Shown piece after piece: positions 1 through 6,409 of a stretch of DNA of 10,619 nucleotides (positions are counted from its first letter, which is position 1; each line of letters opens with the position of its first letter). Both the position numbers and the translations under genes were made by a program. The stretch is taken from NCBI GenBank assembly GCA_001800015.1, contig MGUO01000265.1, forward strand, positions 6,724 through 17,342, given 5' to 3'. This stretch comes from Elusimicrobia bacterium RIFCSPHIGHO2_02_FULL_57_9 (lineage in GTDB: Bacteria; Elusimicrobiota; Elusimicrobia; UBA1565; UBA9628). A model generated the notes under the pieces. The model ran no database searches and was not told the DNA's origin. It saw only the letters and a program-made list of their open reading frames with translations.

Positions 1-744
1 GAGTGTCAGACCGCCTTCCTGAGCCGACCAGTTTTTGGCCTTGGCATTAAGAAGAACCTCGATGCCGAGTTTCTGCAGATTGCGCGTGACGGGAAGAACC
101 AAGTCCGGCTCAAGTCCCGAAAGAAGCTGGGGCAGGAACTCGATGACGGTGACTTTGCTGCCCAGCTTGGCGAAGAAAGTTCCGATTTCAAGGCCGATCA
201 CCCCGCCGCCGATGACGGCCAGCCGTTTGGGCGCCGCGGTCAGCTCCAGGGCTTCCTTGGAGCTCAGAATGTATTGTCCATCGAAGGCAAAGCCGGGAAT
301 GGAGCTCGGGTAAGAGCCCGTGACGATCACGGCCTGCGAGAAGCGCACGATCTCTTTTCCGGAAGCCGAAGTTATTTCCGCTTCTTGAGGGCCGCTCAAG
401 CGGGCCGTTGCCGACATCACCGTGACATTGTTGCCTTTCGTCAGTCCCGCGACGGCGCGGTTAAAGCCCGAGACCATGGAGTTTTTCCAATTTTGGACCT
501 TGCCCCAATCCAGCCGCATGTCCGAGGCCGTCAATCCAACCGCCGAGGCTTTTTGGGCCTTATGCAGCAATCCGGCGGCATGAATGAGCGCCTTAGACGG
601 GATACAGCCGTAATTCAAGCACTCGCCCCCCAATTTATCCTTGTCGACCAGGATCACTTTCTTTCCCAACTGGCCGAGCTTGATGGCTCCGACGTAGCCG
701 CCGGGGCCAGCGCCGATGACGAGAACTTCGGTTGAGAGCGCCAT
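1..744 (-). CDS. lpdA: Dihydrolipoyl dehydrogenase (E3), C-terminal part missing at window edge
   Basis: FAD-dependent disulfide oxidoreductase that reoxidises the dihydrolipoyl arm of E2 and passes electrons to NAD+. The 248 visible codons include the N-terminal FAD-binding GAGPGGY (residues 11-17), the redox-active disulfide in GGECLNYGCIPSK (Cys42 and Cys47, spaced CX4C as in E3 enzymes) and the start of the NAD-binding Rossmann fold (GGGVIGLE near residue 179). The rest of the NAD domain, the central domain and the C-terminal dimer interface with its His-Glu pair lie beyond the left edge; family members are about 450-480 residues. The ATG shares one base with the pdhC stop (TAATG), and AGGA lies about 10 nt upstream inside pdhC, so translation is probably coupled. 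Its place directly after E2 identifies it as the E3 of this complex; E3 may also serve other 2-oxoacid complexes or the glycine cleavage system. Confidence 0.95.
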   Translation of the reverse strand, partial: MALSTEVLVIGAGPGGYVGAIKLGQLGKKVILVDKDKLGGECLNYGCIPSKALIHAAGLLHKAQKASAVGLTASDMRLDWGKVQNWKNSMVSGFNRAVAGLTKGNNVTVMSATARLSGPQEAEITSASGKEIVRFSQAVIVTGSYPSSIPGFAFDGQYILSSKEALELTAAPKRLAVIGGGVIGLEIGTFFAKLGSKVTVIEFLPQLLSGLEPDLVLPVTRNLQKLGIEVLLNAKAKNWSAQEGGLTL

Positions 745-1925
745 TAGAGCAAGGTCCTCGGGTTTTCCAGATGTTTGATCAGCGTGTTCATGGCATGGGC
801 GGCTTCGGCGCCGTCAAGCACGCGGTGGTCGAAGGAAAGAACCAGGTTGGCCATCTCGCGGATGGCGACCATGCCGTCCTTGGCGATGGGCCGGGGTTTT
901 ATTTTCATCACCGCCAGTATGCCCACCTCGGGATGATTGATGATAGGGGTTGCGAAGAGGCCTCCGATCGGGCCGATATTGGTGATGGTGAAAGTCCCGC
1001 CCTGCAATTGCGAGACTTCGATTTTGCCGGCCCGGACTTTTTCGGCCGAGCACTCGATATCGGCGGCCAAGGCCCAGATATCTTTCTTTTCGATGTTCTT
1101 GATCACAGGCACGATCAGCCCCTGCTCGGCGGAAGTGGCGATGCCGATGTTGTAATAGAGCTTACGGATGATGTTTCCCCCCGCCTCATCCAAAGTGGAG
1201 TTGAGGTTCGGGTATTCTTTCAGGGTTTTAACCAAGGCCTTCAGGATAAAGGGCAGATAGGTCAGCTTTACTTTATGTTTTCGGGCCTCATCCTTTAGTT
1301 CCTGGCGCAGCGCGGACAGGGCGGTAAAGTCGGCCTCGTCCATGTGGCTGACTTGGGCCACGGTATGCGCGCTTTGGGCCATTTTTTCGGCCGTGCGGCG
1401 CCGGATTCCCATAAATGCAATCTTTTCTTCGGCGAGCGGCAGCGAGCCGTGCTGGGCGGCTTTAGGAACGGTTTTGCCGCCCAGCGCTGCGCCGCCTGCC
1501 GCTTTGCGCACGTCTTGCTCCGTGATGCGTCCACCGGGGCCCGTGGCTTTGAGTCCGGCTAAATCAACCTTCATCTCCGCGGCCAGCTTGCGCACGGCGG
1601 GCGTGGCGCTGACGGAAACGCCCTGCGCCACCCCAGCTAGTGCCGATATTTTGGAGGGGGCCGTTGCGCTCGCGGCCGCAGAGCCTCCCTCGAGTTCGAA
1701 GGCGACCAGAGGCTCGTGCACCTTCACTTTTTGTCCTTCCTTGGCGAAGAGCTTGGCGATTTTGCCCGTCTTGGGACTAGGAATCTCGACTTCGGCTTTA
1801 TCGGTCAGCACGTTGCACAGCGGCTGGTTTTCCTTGACCATGTCGCCTTCCTTCACATGCCATTTCACGACCTCTCCCTCGGCCAATCCCTCGCCGATAT
1901 CGGGCAGCTTGAATTCGTAGTTCAT
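744..1925 (-). CDS. pdhC: Dihydrolipoyl acyltransferase (E2) of the pyruvate dehydrogenase complex
   Basis: The core of the complex transfers the acyl group from its lipoyl arm to CoA. The 393 residues contain one N-terminal lipoyl domain (about 1-78) with the lipoylation lysine in TDKAEVE (Lys43), an Ala/Ser-rich linker, a peripheral-subunit-binding domain (about 107-143, ATPAVRKLAAE through GPGGRITEQDVRKA), a second linker, and the acyltransferase domain (about 165-393) ending with the catalytic HRVLDG (His367, Asp371). All key residues are present. There is only one lipoyl domain, as in many Gram-positive and mitochondrial-type E2s, rather than three as in E. coli. The gene starts 9 nt after pdhB; its ribosome-binding site AGGAGA overlaps the pdhB stop. 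The E2 family also serves branched-chain 2-oxoacid complexes; the pyruvate assignment rests mainly on the E1 subunits and is likely but not proven. Confidence 0.93.
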   Translation of the reverse strand: MNYEFKLPDIGEGLAEGEVVKWHVKEGDMVKENQPLCNVLTDKAEVEIPSPKTGKIAKLFAKEGQKVKVHEPLVAFELEGGSAAASATAPSKISALAGVAQGVSVSATPAVRKLAAEMKVDLAGLKATGPGGRITEQDVRKAAGGAALGGKTVPKAAQHGSLPLAEEKIAFMGIRRRTAEKMAQSAHTVAQVSHMDEADFTALSALRQELKDEARKHKVKLTYLPFILKALVKTLKEYPNLNSTLDEAGGNIIRKLYYNIGIATSAEQGLIVPVIKNIEKKDIWALAADIECSAEKVRAGKIEVSQLQGGTFTITNIGPIGGLFATPIINHPEVGILAVMKIKPRPIAKDGMVAIREMANLVLSFDHRVLDGAEAAHAMNTLIKHLENPRTLL

Positions 1926-1930
1926 GGAGT

Positions 1931-1936
1931 TCTCCT
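1931..1936 (-). promoter_or_regulatory. Ribosome binding site of pdhC overlapping the pdhB stop
   Basis: On the minus strand AGGAGA lies 5 nt before the pdhC ATG, and its first bases belong to the TAG stop of pdhB. Ribosomes terminating on pdhB therefore sit on the pdhC initiation site, which favours coupled, balanced synthesis of E1 beta and E2. It is the clearest Shine-Dalgarno sequence in the operon. Confidence 0.75.
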
Positions 1937-2912
1937 AAAATGACAGCGTTTCTTGCGCGGCCTTGACGATGCGGCCGGCGTCCGGAATGTAATATTTCTC
2001 CAGTCGGAAAAGCGGCATGCGGATATCCCAGCTTCCCACGCGCCGCACGGGCGCCTGGAGCTTGAGCAGGGCGCGCTCCGAGATCAGCGCGCTGATCTCG
2101 GCCGCCCAAGAGCCCGTGTTGGGCGCTTCATGAGCGATGAGCGCCCGCCCGGTTTTTTCGGCCGTTGCCAGGATCGCCGCAATATCCAGCGGAGTGAGCG
2201 TTCTCAAATCCAAAACCTCGGCTGAAATGCCTTCCTCGTTGAGAATGTTCGCCGCCTTCAGGCAGGAATGCACCATCGCGCCCCAGGAAATCAGGCTGAT
2301 ATCCGTTCCTTCGCGCGCCAAACGGGCCTTTCCGATCGGGGTTTCATAAGGCTGGTCGGGAACTTCGCCTTTGGCCGCGCGATAAAGGGCCTTGGGCTCG
2401 AAATAAACGACAGGATCGGGATCGTTGATGGCGGCGATAATAAGCCCCTTGGCGTCTTGGGGGGTGGACGGGCAGACGACTTTAATGCCCGGGGTATGGC
2501 AGAGATAAGCCTCCGGCGATTCCGAGTGATGCTCGGGAGCGTGGATCAGGCCTCCATGTGGCGAGCGCAAAACCATCGGGACCGTGTATTTGCCGCGGCT
2601 GCGGTTGCGGATGCGGCCTATATGGCAGATCACCTGATCGAGGGTCGCGGGCAAAAAGCCGTCGAATTGGATTTCGCAGACCGGCCGCATCCCTCCCATG
2701 GCCAGCCCCACCGAGGTTCCGACGATGCCCAGCTCGGCCAAGGGGGTGTCCACCACCCGGTCGGGGCCGAAGCGCTTAAACAAGCCCTCGGTGACCCGGA
2801 AAACCCCGCCGTTTATGCCCACATCCTCGCCCAGAACCATGACGCGTTTATCGCTTTCCATGGCTTGGCGCAAGCCTTGATTGACGGCTTGAACTAAATT
2901 GAGCTCGCTCAT
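1935..2912 (-). CDS. pdhB: Pyruvate dehydrogenase E1 component, beta subunit
   Basis: Beta subunit of the heterotetrameric thiamine-diphosphate E1 enzyme, which decarboxylates the 2-oxoacid and reductively acylates the E2 lipoyl arm. The 325 residues match the usual family length. Visible hallmarks are GEDVG (28-32), DTPLAE with the glutamate that activates the thiamine N1' (Glu60), RSPHGG (116-121) and the His-rich HAPEHHSES stretch (124-132). The C-terminal transketolase domain includes GSWDIRMPL near residue 292. The ATG is preceded by AAGG at 10 nt, inside a short tandem repeat that fills the pdhA-pdhB gap, and it overlaps the stop of a 6-codon reading frame (ATGA). The gene works with pdhA, 90 nt upstream. 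A branched-chain oxoacid dehydrogenase beta subunit is the main alternative. Confidence 0.94.
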   Translation of the reverse strand: MSELNLVQAVNQGLRQAMESDKRVMVLGEDVGINGGVFRVTEGLFKRFGPDRVVDTPLAELGIVGTSVGLAMGGMRPVCEIQFDGFLPATLDQVICHIGRIRNRSRGKYTVPMVLRSPHGGLIHAPEHHSESPEAYLCHTPGIKVVCPSTPQDAKGLIIAAINDPDPVVYFEPKALYRAAKGEVPDQPYETPIGKARLAREGTDISLISWGAMVHSCLKAANILNEEGISAEVLDLRTLTPLDIAAILATAEKTGRALIAHEAPNTGSWAAEISALISERALLKLQAPVRRVGSWDIRMPLFRLEKYYIPDAGRIVKAAQETLSF

Positions 2913-2952
2913 GAACGTCGAGCCTTCATGGGCGTTGGGCCTTCATGGGCGT
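2905..2952. repeat. Short tandem repeat, 17-nt period, over the pdhB translation start
   Basis: The 14-mer GCCTTCATGGGCGT occurs exactly at 2922-2935 and again at 2939-2952, 17 nt apart. A third, diverged copy, also 17 nt away (2905-2918), covers the pdhB start codon. On the coding (minus) strand each perfect copy carries CGCCCATGAAGG, that is an ATG followed by a Shine-Dalgarno-like AAGG. The repeat therefore multiplies start and ribosome-binding signals just before pdhB. It may have arisen by slippage or be part of a dispersed element; a single window cannot tell. Confidence 0.7.
2909..2929 (-). other. Six-codon reading frame linked by ATGA to pdhB
   Basis: The frame reads MKARRS and stops at a TGA that overlaps the pdhB ATG (ATGA). 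It has AAGG 10 nt before its ATG, supplied by the upstream repeat copy. Its own start overlaps the stop of the previous small frame in the same way. A product this short is unlikely to function as a protein. If translated, its role would be to hand ribosomes on to pdhB. Confidence 0.25.
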
Positions 2953-3006
2953 CAGCCGGCAGGCCGTCGCCCTGAGGTCGATATAGGAAAATGTGTTAGG
3001 CCTCAT
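2926..3006 (-). CDS. Putative 26-residue leader/coupling ORF between pdhA and pdhB
   Basis: A 26-codon frame begins MRPNTFSYIDLR and ends LTPMKAQRP. Its ATG overlaps the pdhA stop (ATGA) and it has a good ribosome-binding sequence, GGAAGGA, 8 nt upstream inside pdhA. Its TGA overlaps the start of the six-codon frame that in turn overlaps pdhB. It resembles no family I recognise. The protein may have no function, and the frame may exist to keep ribosomes moving across an otherwise untranslated 90-nt gap, which would limit Rho-dependent termination and couple E1 alpha to E1 beta. An in-frame internal ATG in the first repeat copy gives a second possible start. Chance cannot be excluded, since a 26-codon frame is common. 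Confidence 0.3.
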   Translation of the reverse strand: MRPNTFSYIDLRATACRLTPMKAQRP

Positions 3007-4130
3007 GGGAAGCGTCCTTCCACGGGCGGCAGTTCCAGCGCTTCATGCTGGGATTTTCGGGCCTTAAGCAGTTTTTCGAGTTGGGCCCGCTGCTCGATTA
3101 AATGCCATGGGGCGGAGGCGTAATTATCCGAGAACATATTGAGCGGATTGGGAGCGCCGAAGGATTCATAGGCATCGATCTCGGCCTGAATCATCGCCTC
3201 GGATTCGGTCTTTAATTTAGATTCCTCCTGCGCGTTCCATAATTTGCGGGATTCCAGATATTTACGCAAGCGGGTAATGGGGTCTTTTTTCTTCCAAGCT
3301 TCCACTTCCTGTGCTGAGCGATAGCGCGTGGCGTCATCGGCGGTGGTGTGATGCCCCAGGCGGTATGTTTCGCATTCCAAAACGCTCGGGCCAAGGCCTA
3401 AGCGCGCCCTGGCCACGGCCGAACCGACCGCTTGGTAAACCGCGAGAGCATCGTTTCCATCCACCTGAAGGCCGAAAATCCCGTAGCCGGAAGCTTTCTC
3501 GGCCAAGGTTGTGGAAGCCGACTGTTTCTTGCGTGGGACGGAAATGGCCCAGTGATTATTTTCTATTAAATAAATCACCGGCAGGCGGAACTGCCCGGCG
3601 AAGGTCAAGGCCTCGTGAAAATCCCCCTTGGAAGTGCTGCCGTCGCCCACATAGGCCAAAGCGATGCTGTCCTCTTTTTTGAGTTTGGCGGCCCAGGCCA
3701 AGCCCGCCGCCTGGGTCAGGTGGGTGCCCACGGGAATGGAGAAAATCATGTCCTTATTGCCTTCAGGAAAATGCACGCCGCGGTCGTCTCCCGCCCAATA
3801 GAGCAGGGAATAGCGCAGCTGCATGCCGCGCGCGTAGTAGGCGCCCTGGCCTCGGTAGGTCGGCACCATCCAATCCGACGGCTTGAGACATAATGGAGGC
3901 ACGATCTGGCTGGCCTCCTGGCCTAGTATCTGAGGGTAGGTGCCCAGACGGCCTTGGCGTTGCAGCTTGATCGCCCGCTCATCGAACAGGCGCATCTCCA
4001 CCATCTTGCGGTAGATGTCGAGAAGCTCGCTTTCGGAAATATCAACGGGAATAGACGGATCGGCCTTTCCATCCGGGCCGAGTATTTCCAGACGCTGGGT
4101 CTTTGATTCAGAGATCGTGCTGAGGGGCAT
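3003..4130 (-). CDS. pdhA: Pyruvate dehydrogenase E1 component, alpha subunit
   Basis: Alpha subunit of the thiamine-diphosphate-dependent E1 enzyme. The 375 residues carry the thiamine-diphosphate/Mg motif from GDGSTSKGD (162-170) to ENN (190-192), the N-terminal segment YRKMVEMRLFDER, the RLGTYPQILGQEA stretch (61-73) typical of pyruvate-type E1 alpha, and the YRLGHHTTADD loop (about 257-267) found where mammalian E1 alpha is phosphorylated. The chosen ATG lies inside the end of lipA, a 23-nt overlap in another frame, with AGG 11 nt upstream. It fits because the first roughly 30 residues are a variable N-terminal extension in the family. The overlap suggests coupling to lipA translation. 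Substrate specificity (pyruvate versus branched-chain oxoacids) is inferred from the E1 alpha motifs and the adjacent E2/E3 genes. Confidence 0.93.
   Translation of the reverse strand: MPLSTISESKTQRLEILGPDGKADPSIPVDISESELLDIYRKMVEMRLFDERAIKLQRQGRLGTYPQILGQEASQIVPPLCLKPSDWMVPTYRGQGAYYARGMQLRYSLLYWAGDDRGVHFPEGNKDMIFSIPVGTHLTQAAGLAWAAKLKKEDSIALAYVGDGSTSKGDFHEALTFAGQFRLPVIYLIENNHWAISVPRKKQSASTTLAEKASGYGIFGLQVDGNDALAVYQAVGSAVARARLGLGPSVLECETYRLGHHTTADDATRYRSAQEVEAWKKKDPITRLRKYLESRKLWNAQEESKLKTESEAMIQAEIDAYESFGAPNPLNMFSDNYASAPWHLIEQRAQLEKLLKARKSQHEALELPPVEGRFP
3008..3021 (-). promoter_or_regulatory. Small hairpin masking a ribosome-binding sequence at the pdhA 3' end
   Basis: On the transcript GGAAG-GACG-CTTCC forms a perfect 5-bp stem with a 4-nt loop. 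The left arm and loop contain GGAAGGA, the ribosome-binding sequence of the 26-codon frame that follows pdhA. A ribosome finishing pdhA would open the hairpin, so start of the next frame could depend on pdhA translation. The stem is short, so this is tentative. Confidence 0.3.
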
Positions 4131-5046
4131 TTCGAAGCAAGCCTTTCAAAAATAACTCCCCGGCGCGATAGGAGCTGCGCACAAAGGGTCCGGAGGCCAC
4201 ATAAAGAAATCCCATGGCGCGGGCCGTCTGGCCGAGCCTTTCGAAGGTTTCGGGCGCGGCGAAATCAACAACGGGCAGGTGCCGTGCCGCGCCCGTCGGG
4301 CGCAGATATTGGCCCAAGGTGAGCATCTCTACGCCCGATGCGCGCAAATCCTTGCAAGCCGTCAGCACCTCGGCCTCGGTTTCGCCGAGGCCGAGCATTA
4401 AAGAAGATTTTGTGCGTATTTGAGGGCTAAGCCTTTTGCTCGTTCGCAAAACTTCCAGCGATTGTTCGTAGCTCGCCTTGGCGTCGCGCACCAGGGGCGT
4501 TAAGCGAGAAACGGTTTCAAGATTGTGCGCGATCACATCGGGCCTTGCCGCGAGCACGGTCGCCAAGGCTTTTTCATCCCCCCGGAAATCCTGGATCAAC
4601 ATTTCCAAGAGCATATCGGGGCGGCGCGCCCTCGCCTCTCTGAGGCATCGCGCGATATGCCCGGCCCCTTGATCGGGAAGATCGTCGCGGCAAACCGTGG
4701 TGATGACGACGTATTCCAAATTCATCTCGGCCAAGGCGTCGGCCAAATGCCGGGGCTCATCGGGATCGGGGAGACTCGGCCTGGCGGCCGAGGCCACCGA
4801 GCAAAAACGGCAGCCGCGCGTGCAGGCGTCGCCCATGACCATGAAGGTGGCGGTTCCGCCGCCCCAACACTGCGCGATATTGGGGCAGCGGGCTTCCTCG
4901 CAGACGGTGTGAAGGTTGCGCCGGGCCGATATGTCCTTGATGTGGCGAAACGTTTCCCCCCCGGGCAGTTTGACCTTCAGCCAAGACGGCAGCGAACGTG
5001 AGTTCGCCGCCAGGCCGTTAGCCGTTGCTGTTTCCGTTCTATTCAT
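4108..5046 (-). CDS. lipA: Lipoyl synthase (radical SAM)
   Basis: Radical-SAM enzyme that inserts two sulfur atoms into protein-bound octanoyl groups, making the lipoyl cofactor used by E2. All three diagnostic elements of the family are intact in 312 residues: the N-terminal auxiliary cluster CX4CX5C (Cys49, Cys54, Cys60), the radical-SAM CX3CX2C in ACTRGCRFC (Cys75, Cys79, Cys82), and the C-terminal RSSY (290-293) whose serine ligates the auxiliary cluster. The length is normal. The ATG sits within the last codons of trxB (8-nt overlap) with no clear Shine-Dalgarno sequence, so initiation probably relies on coupling. It precedes the genes for its own target complex. The octanoyltransferase (LipB/LipM) or ligase needed beforehand is not in the window. 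Confidence 0.97.
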   Translation of the reverse strand: MNRTETATANGLAANSRSLPSWLKVKLPGGETFRHIKDISARRNLHTVCEEARCPNIAQCWGGGTATFMVMGDACTRGCRFCSVASAARPSLPDPDEPRHLADALAEMNLEYVVITTVCRDDLPDQGAGHIARCLREARARRPDMLLEMLIQDFRGDEKALATVLAARPDVIAHNLETVSRLTPLVRDAKASYEQSLEVLRTSKRLSPQIRTKSSLMLGLGETEAEVLTACKDLRASGVEMLTLGQYLRPTGAARHLPVVDFAAPETFERLGQTARAMGFLYVASGPFVRSSYRAGELFLKGLLRNAPQHDL

Positions 5047-5965
5047 GAGTGGCCAGATACCGCTCGGCCTCGAGCGCGGCCATGCAGCCCGAACCCGCGG
5101 CGGTGATGGCCTGTCGATAGCGCCGGTCCATGACGTCTCCCGCCGCGAAAACCCCTTCTACGGATGTGCGCGTGCGGCCGTCGGTGAGCGCATAGCCGTT
5201 TTCATCGAGCTTCAAGCGGCCCTTGAGAAAGGCGCTGGCCGGTTCATGGCCGATGGCCACGAACAGGCCCTGGCAAGTAAAATCGCTTTCCGCTCCGGTC
5301 TTGGTGTTCTTGAGCCGGATGCCGTCGACGCTGCCGTTGCCTAGAACGTCGGTGACCACGCTGTTCCACATAAAACCGATTTTCGGGTTCTTAAGCGCCC
5401 GGTCCTGCATGATTTTAGAGGCGCGCAAGCCATCGCGGCGGTGAATGATCGTGACTTTATTGGCGAACTTGGTCAGAAACAGGCCTTCTTCCATGGCCGT
5501 GTCCCCCCCGCCCACCACGGCGACTTCCTTTCCTTTGAAGAAGAATCCGTCGCAGGTGGCGCAGGCCGAAACACCGTGGCCCATGAGCCTTTTCTCGGAT
5601 TCAAGCCCCAACAGCTTGGCGTTGGCGCCGGTGGCCACGATCACGGTTTCGGCCGCGGCGGTTTTGCCTTCGGTGGTTTCCAGGTAAAACGGGCGCTTGG
5701 AAAAATCAACTTTCGAGACATACTCCGGAATAATGGCCACCCGAAGCCGCTCGCATTGCTTTTTCATGCGTTCCATCAGCTCGGGACCCAGAATAGGCTC
5801 GGGAAATCCCGGGAAATTTTCCACATCCGAGGTAATCATCAACTGCCCGCCCATGGCCACTCCGCCGAATATCAAGGGGTCCAGGTTGGCGCGCGCCGCG
5901 TAAATGCCGGCCGTATAAGCGGCGGCGCCCGAGCCGATAATCACGACTTTTTTCGAATAATCCAT
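5039..5965 (-). CDS. trxB: Thioredoxin reductase (NADPH)
   Basis: Flavoprotein that reduces thioredoxin with NADPH. The 308 residues contain the FAD-binding GSGAAAYTAG (11-20; Ala where most members have Pro), the redox disulfide CATC in ACATCDG (Cys135, Cys138), the NADPH Rossmann motif VVGGGDTAMEE (150-160) followed by HRRDGLRA, the signature of NADPH rather than NADH use, and the C-terminal FAD contact GVFAAGDV. The length is typical of low-molecular-weight bacterial TrxB. It is the first gene of the trxB-lipA-pdhABC-lpdA operon. The start is unambiguous because the FAD motif follows immediately. No Shine-Dalgarno sequence lies at normal distance, while a perfect TATAAT lies 8 nt upstream, suggesting a leaderless or nearly leaderless mRNA. 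A thioredoxin gene is not visible here. Confidence 0.96.
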   Translation of the reverse strand: MDYSKKVVIIGSGAAAYTAGIYAARANLDPLIFGGVAMGGQLMITSDVENFPGFPEPILGPELMERMKKQCERLRVAIIPEYVSKVDFSKRPFYLETTEGKTAAAETVIVATGANAKLLGLESEKRLMGHGVSACATCDGFFFKGKEVAVVGGGDTAMEEGLFLTKFANKVTIIHRRDGLRASKIMQDRALKNPKIGFMWNSVVTDVLGNGSVDGIRLKNTKTGAESDFTCQGLFVAIGHEPASAFLKGRLKLDENGYALTDGRTRTSVEGVFAAGDVMDRRYRQAITAAGSGCMAALEAERYLATHE

Positions 5966-5981
5966 GTTGGAAAATTATAAC
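5952..5981 (+). promoter_or_regulatory. Predicted divergent promoter of folB
   Basis: On the plus strand TATAAC (5976-5981) is a good -10 candidate. The associated -35, TTCGAA at 5952-5957 with an 18-nt spacer, is weak and lies inside the trxB 5' end. The predicted start near 5988 would leave a leader of only about 7 nt before the folB ATG. The element overlaps the trxB -10, so the two directions could compete for polymerase. Confidence 0.4.
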
Positions 5982-6002
5982 ATTTCCCATCTGCATGGAT
6001 AA
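5974..6002 (-). promoter_or_regulatory. Predicted promoter of the trxB-lipA-pdh operon
   Basis: On the minus strand a perfect -10 box TATAAT lies at 5979-5974. The best-placed -35 (6002-5997, TTATCC, 17-nt spacer) matches consensus at only 3 of 6 positions. Transcription would start at about 5965-5967, at or just before the trxB ATG. The -10 shares its central TTATAA with a -10 candidate on the other strand. Confidence 0.55.
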
Positions 6003-6357
6003 AATCTGGCTTCACGGGATTGAATGCCGGGTCCGCGTCGGGGTCGCGGCCCAGGAACGCAAAAGGCCCCAGAAAATATTGATTGATGTGGGGATGGAAA
6101 TGGATTTAGCGCCCTGCGCCAGGTGGGACGATGTTCGCCTGAGCGTTGACTACAAGGCCGTGGAGGGCGCGGTGCGCCGAGCGGCCGAATCAGGGGAGAG
6201 GAAACTGGCCGAGACCTTGGCCGAACAAATCGCCTCCCTGGTTTTAGGGCTGGATCAACGCATTTTCGCGGCGGAGGTGGCGGTTCATAAAAAGCCCGCG
6301 CTCATGCCTAAAACCCGCGAAATCGTCGTCTCGGTCTGCCGAAAAAGAGGCCGTTAG
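5995..6357 (+). CDS. folB: Dihydroneopterin aldolase
   Basis: Converts 7,8-dihydroneopterin to 6-hydroxymethyl-7,8-dihydropterin and glycolaldehyde in folate biosynthesis. The 120 residues match the family: the opening DKIWLHGIECRVRVGV, the pterin-anchoring glutamate (Glu21, in AAQER), the central DYKAVEGAVRRAAES and KLAETLAEQIA helix, and the catalytic lysine in VHKKPALMP (Lys100 by comparison with the Staphylococcus aureus enzyme). The start ATG directly precedes the conserved first strand. It is divergent from trxB across 29 bp, with no clear Shine-Dalgarno sequence. Other folate genes (folK, folP, folE) are absent from the window, and the following gene has its own promoter, so folB may be a single-gene unit. 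Confidence 0.93.
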   Translation: MDKIWLHGIECRVRVGVAAQERKRPQKILIDVGMEMDLAPCARWDDVRLSVDYKAVEGAVRRAAESGERKLAETLAEQIASLVLGLDQRIFAAEVAVHKKPALMPKTREIVVSVCRKRGR

Positions 6358-6374
6358 CTGAAACCAGCCTGGTC

Positions 6375-6403
6375 TTGACATTCTCGGGCCCCTCCCTTAC
6401 ACT
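6375..6403 (+). promoter_or_regulatory. Sigma70-like promoter of the response regulator/motAB cassette
   Basis: A perfect -35 TTGACA (6375-6380) is followed, after the optimal 17-nt spacer, by TACACT (6398-6403), which matches the -10 consensus at 4 of 6 positions. Six bases separate it from the GTG of the next gene, so the expected transcription start falls on or next to that GTG. An 11-bp palindrome, ACCAGCCTGGT (6363-6373), ends two bases before the -35 and might be an operator. Confidence 0.65.
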
Positions 6404-6409
6404 TATCCT

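Noticed and set aside
732..1298. Long open frame on the plus strand opposite pdhC (188 codons)
   Set aside because: It lies antisense to a gene with full E2 motifs, and its translation shows no family features; GC-rich coding DNA often leaves the opposite strand open.
2268..2897. Long open frame on the plus strand opposite pdhB (209 codons)
   Set aside because: It is entirely antisense to a clear E1 beta gene, has no recognisable motif and no promoter or ribosome-binding site.
6363..6373. Perfect palindrome ACCAGCCTGGT just upstream of the -35 box
   Set aside because: It is only 11 bp and could be chance. Its position suits an operator, but with no second copy it is not called as a separate site.
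6358..6374. Possible terminator after folB (GCTG-AAAC-CAGC hairpin)
   Set aside because: The stem is only 4 bp and no T-run follows, so it does not qualify as an intrinsic terminator.
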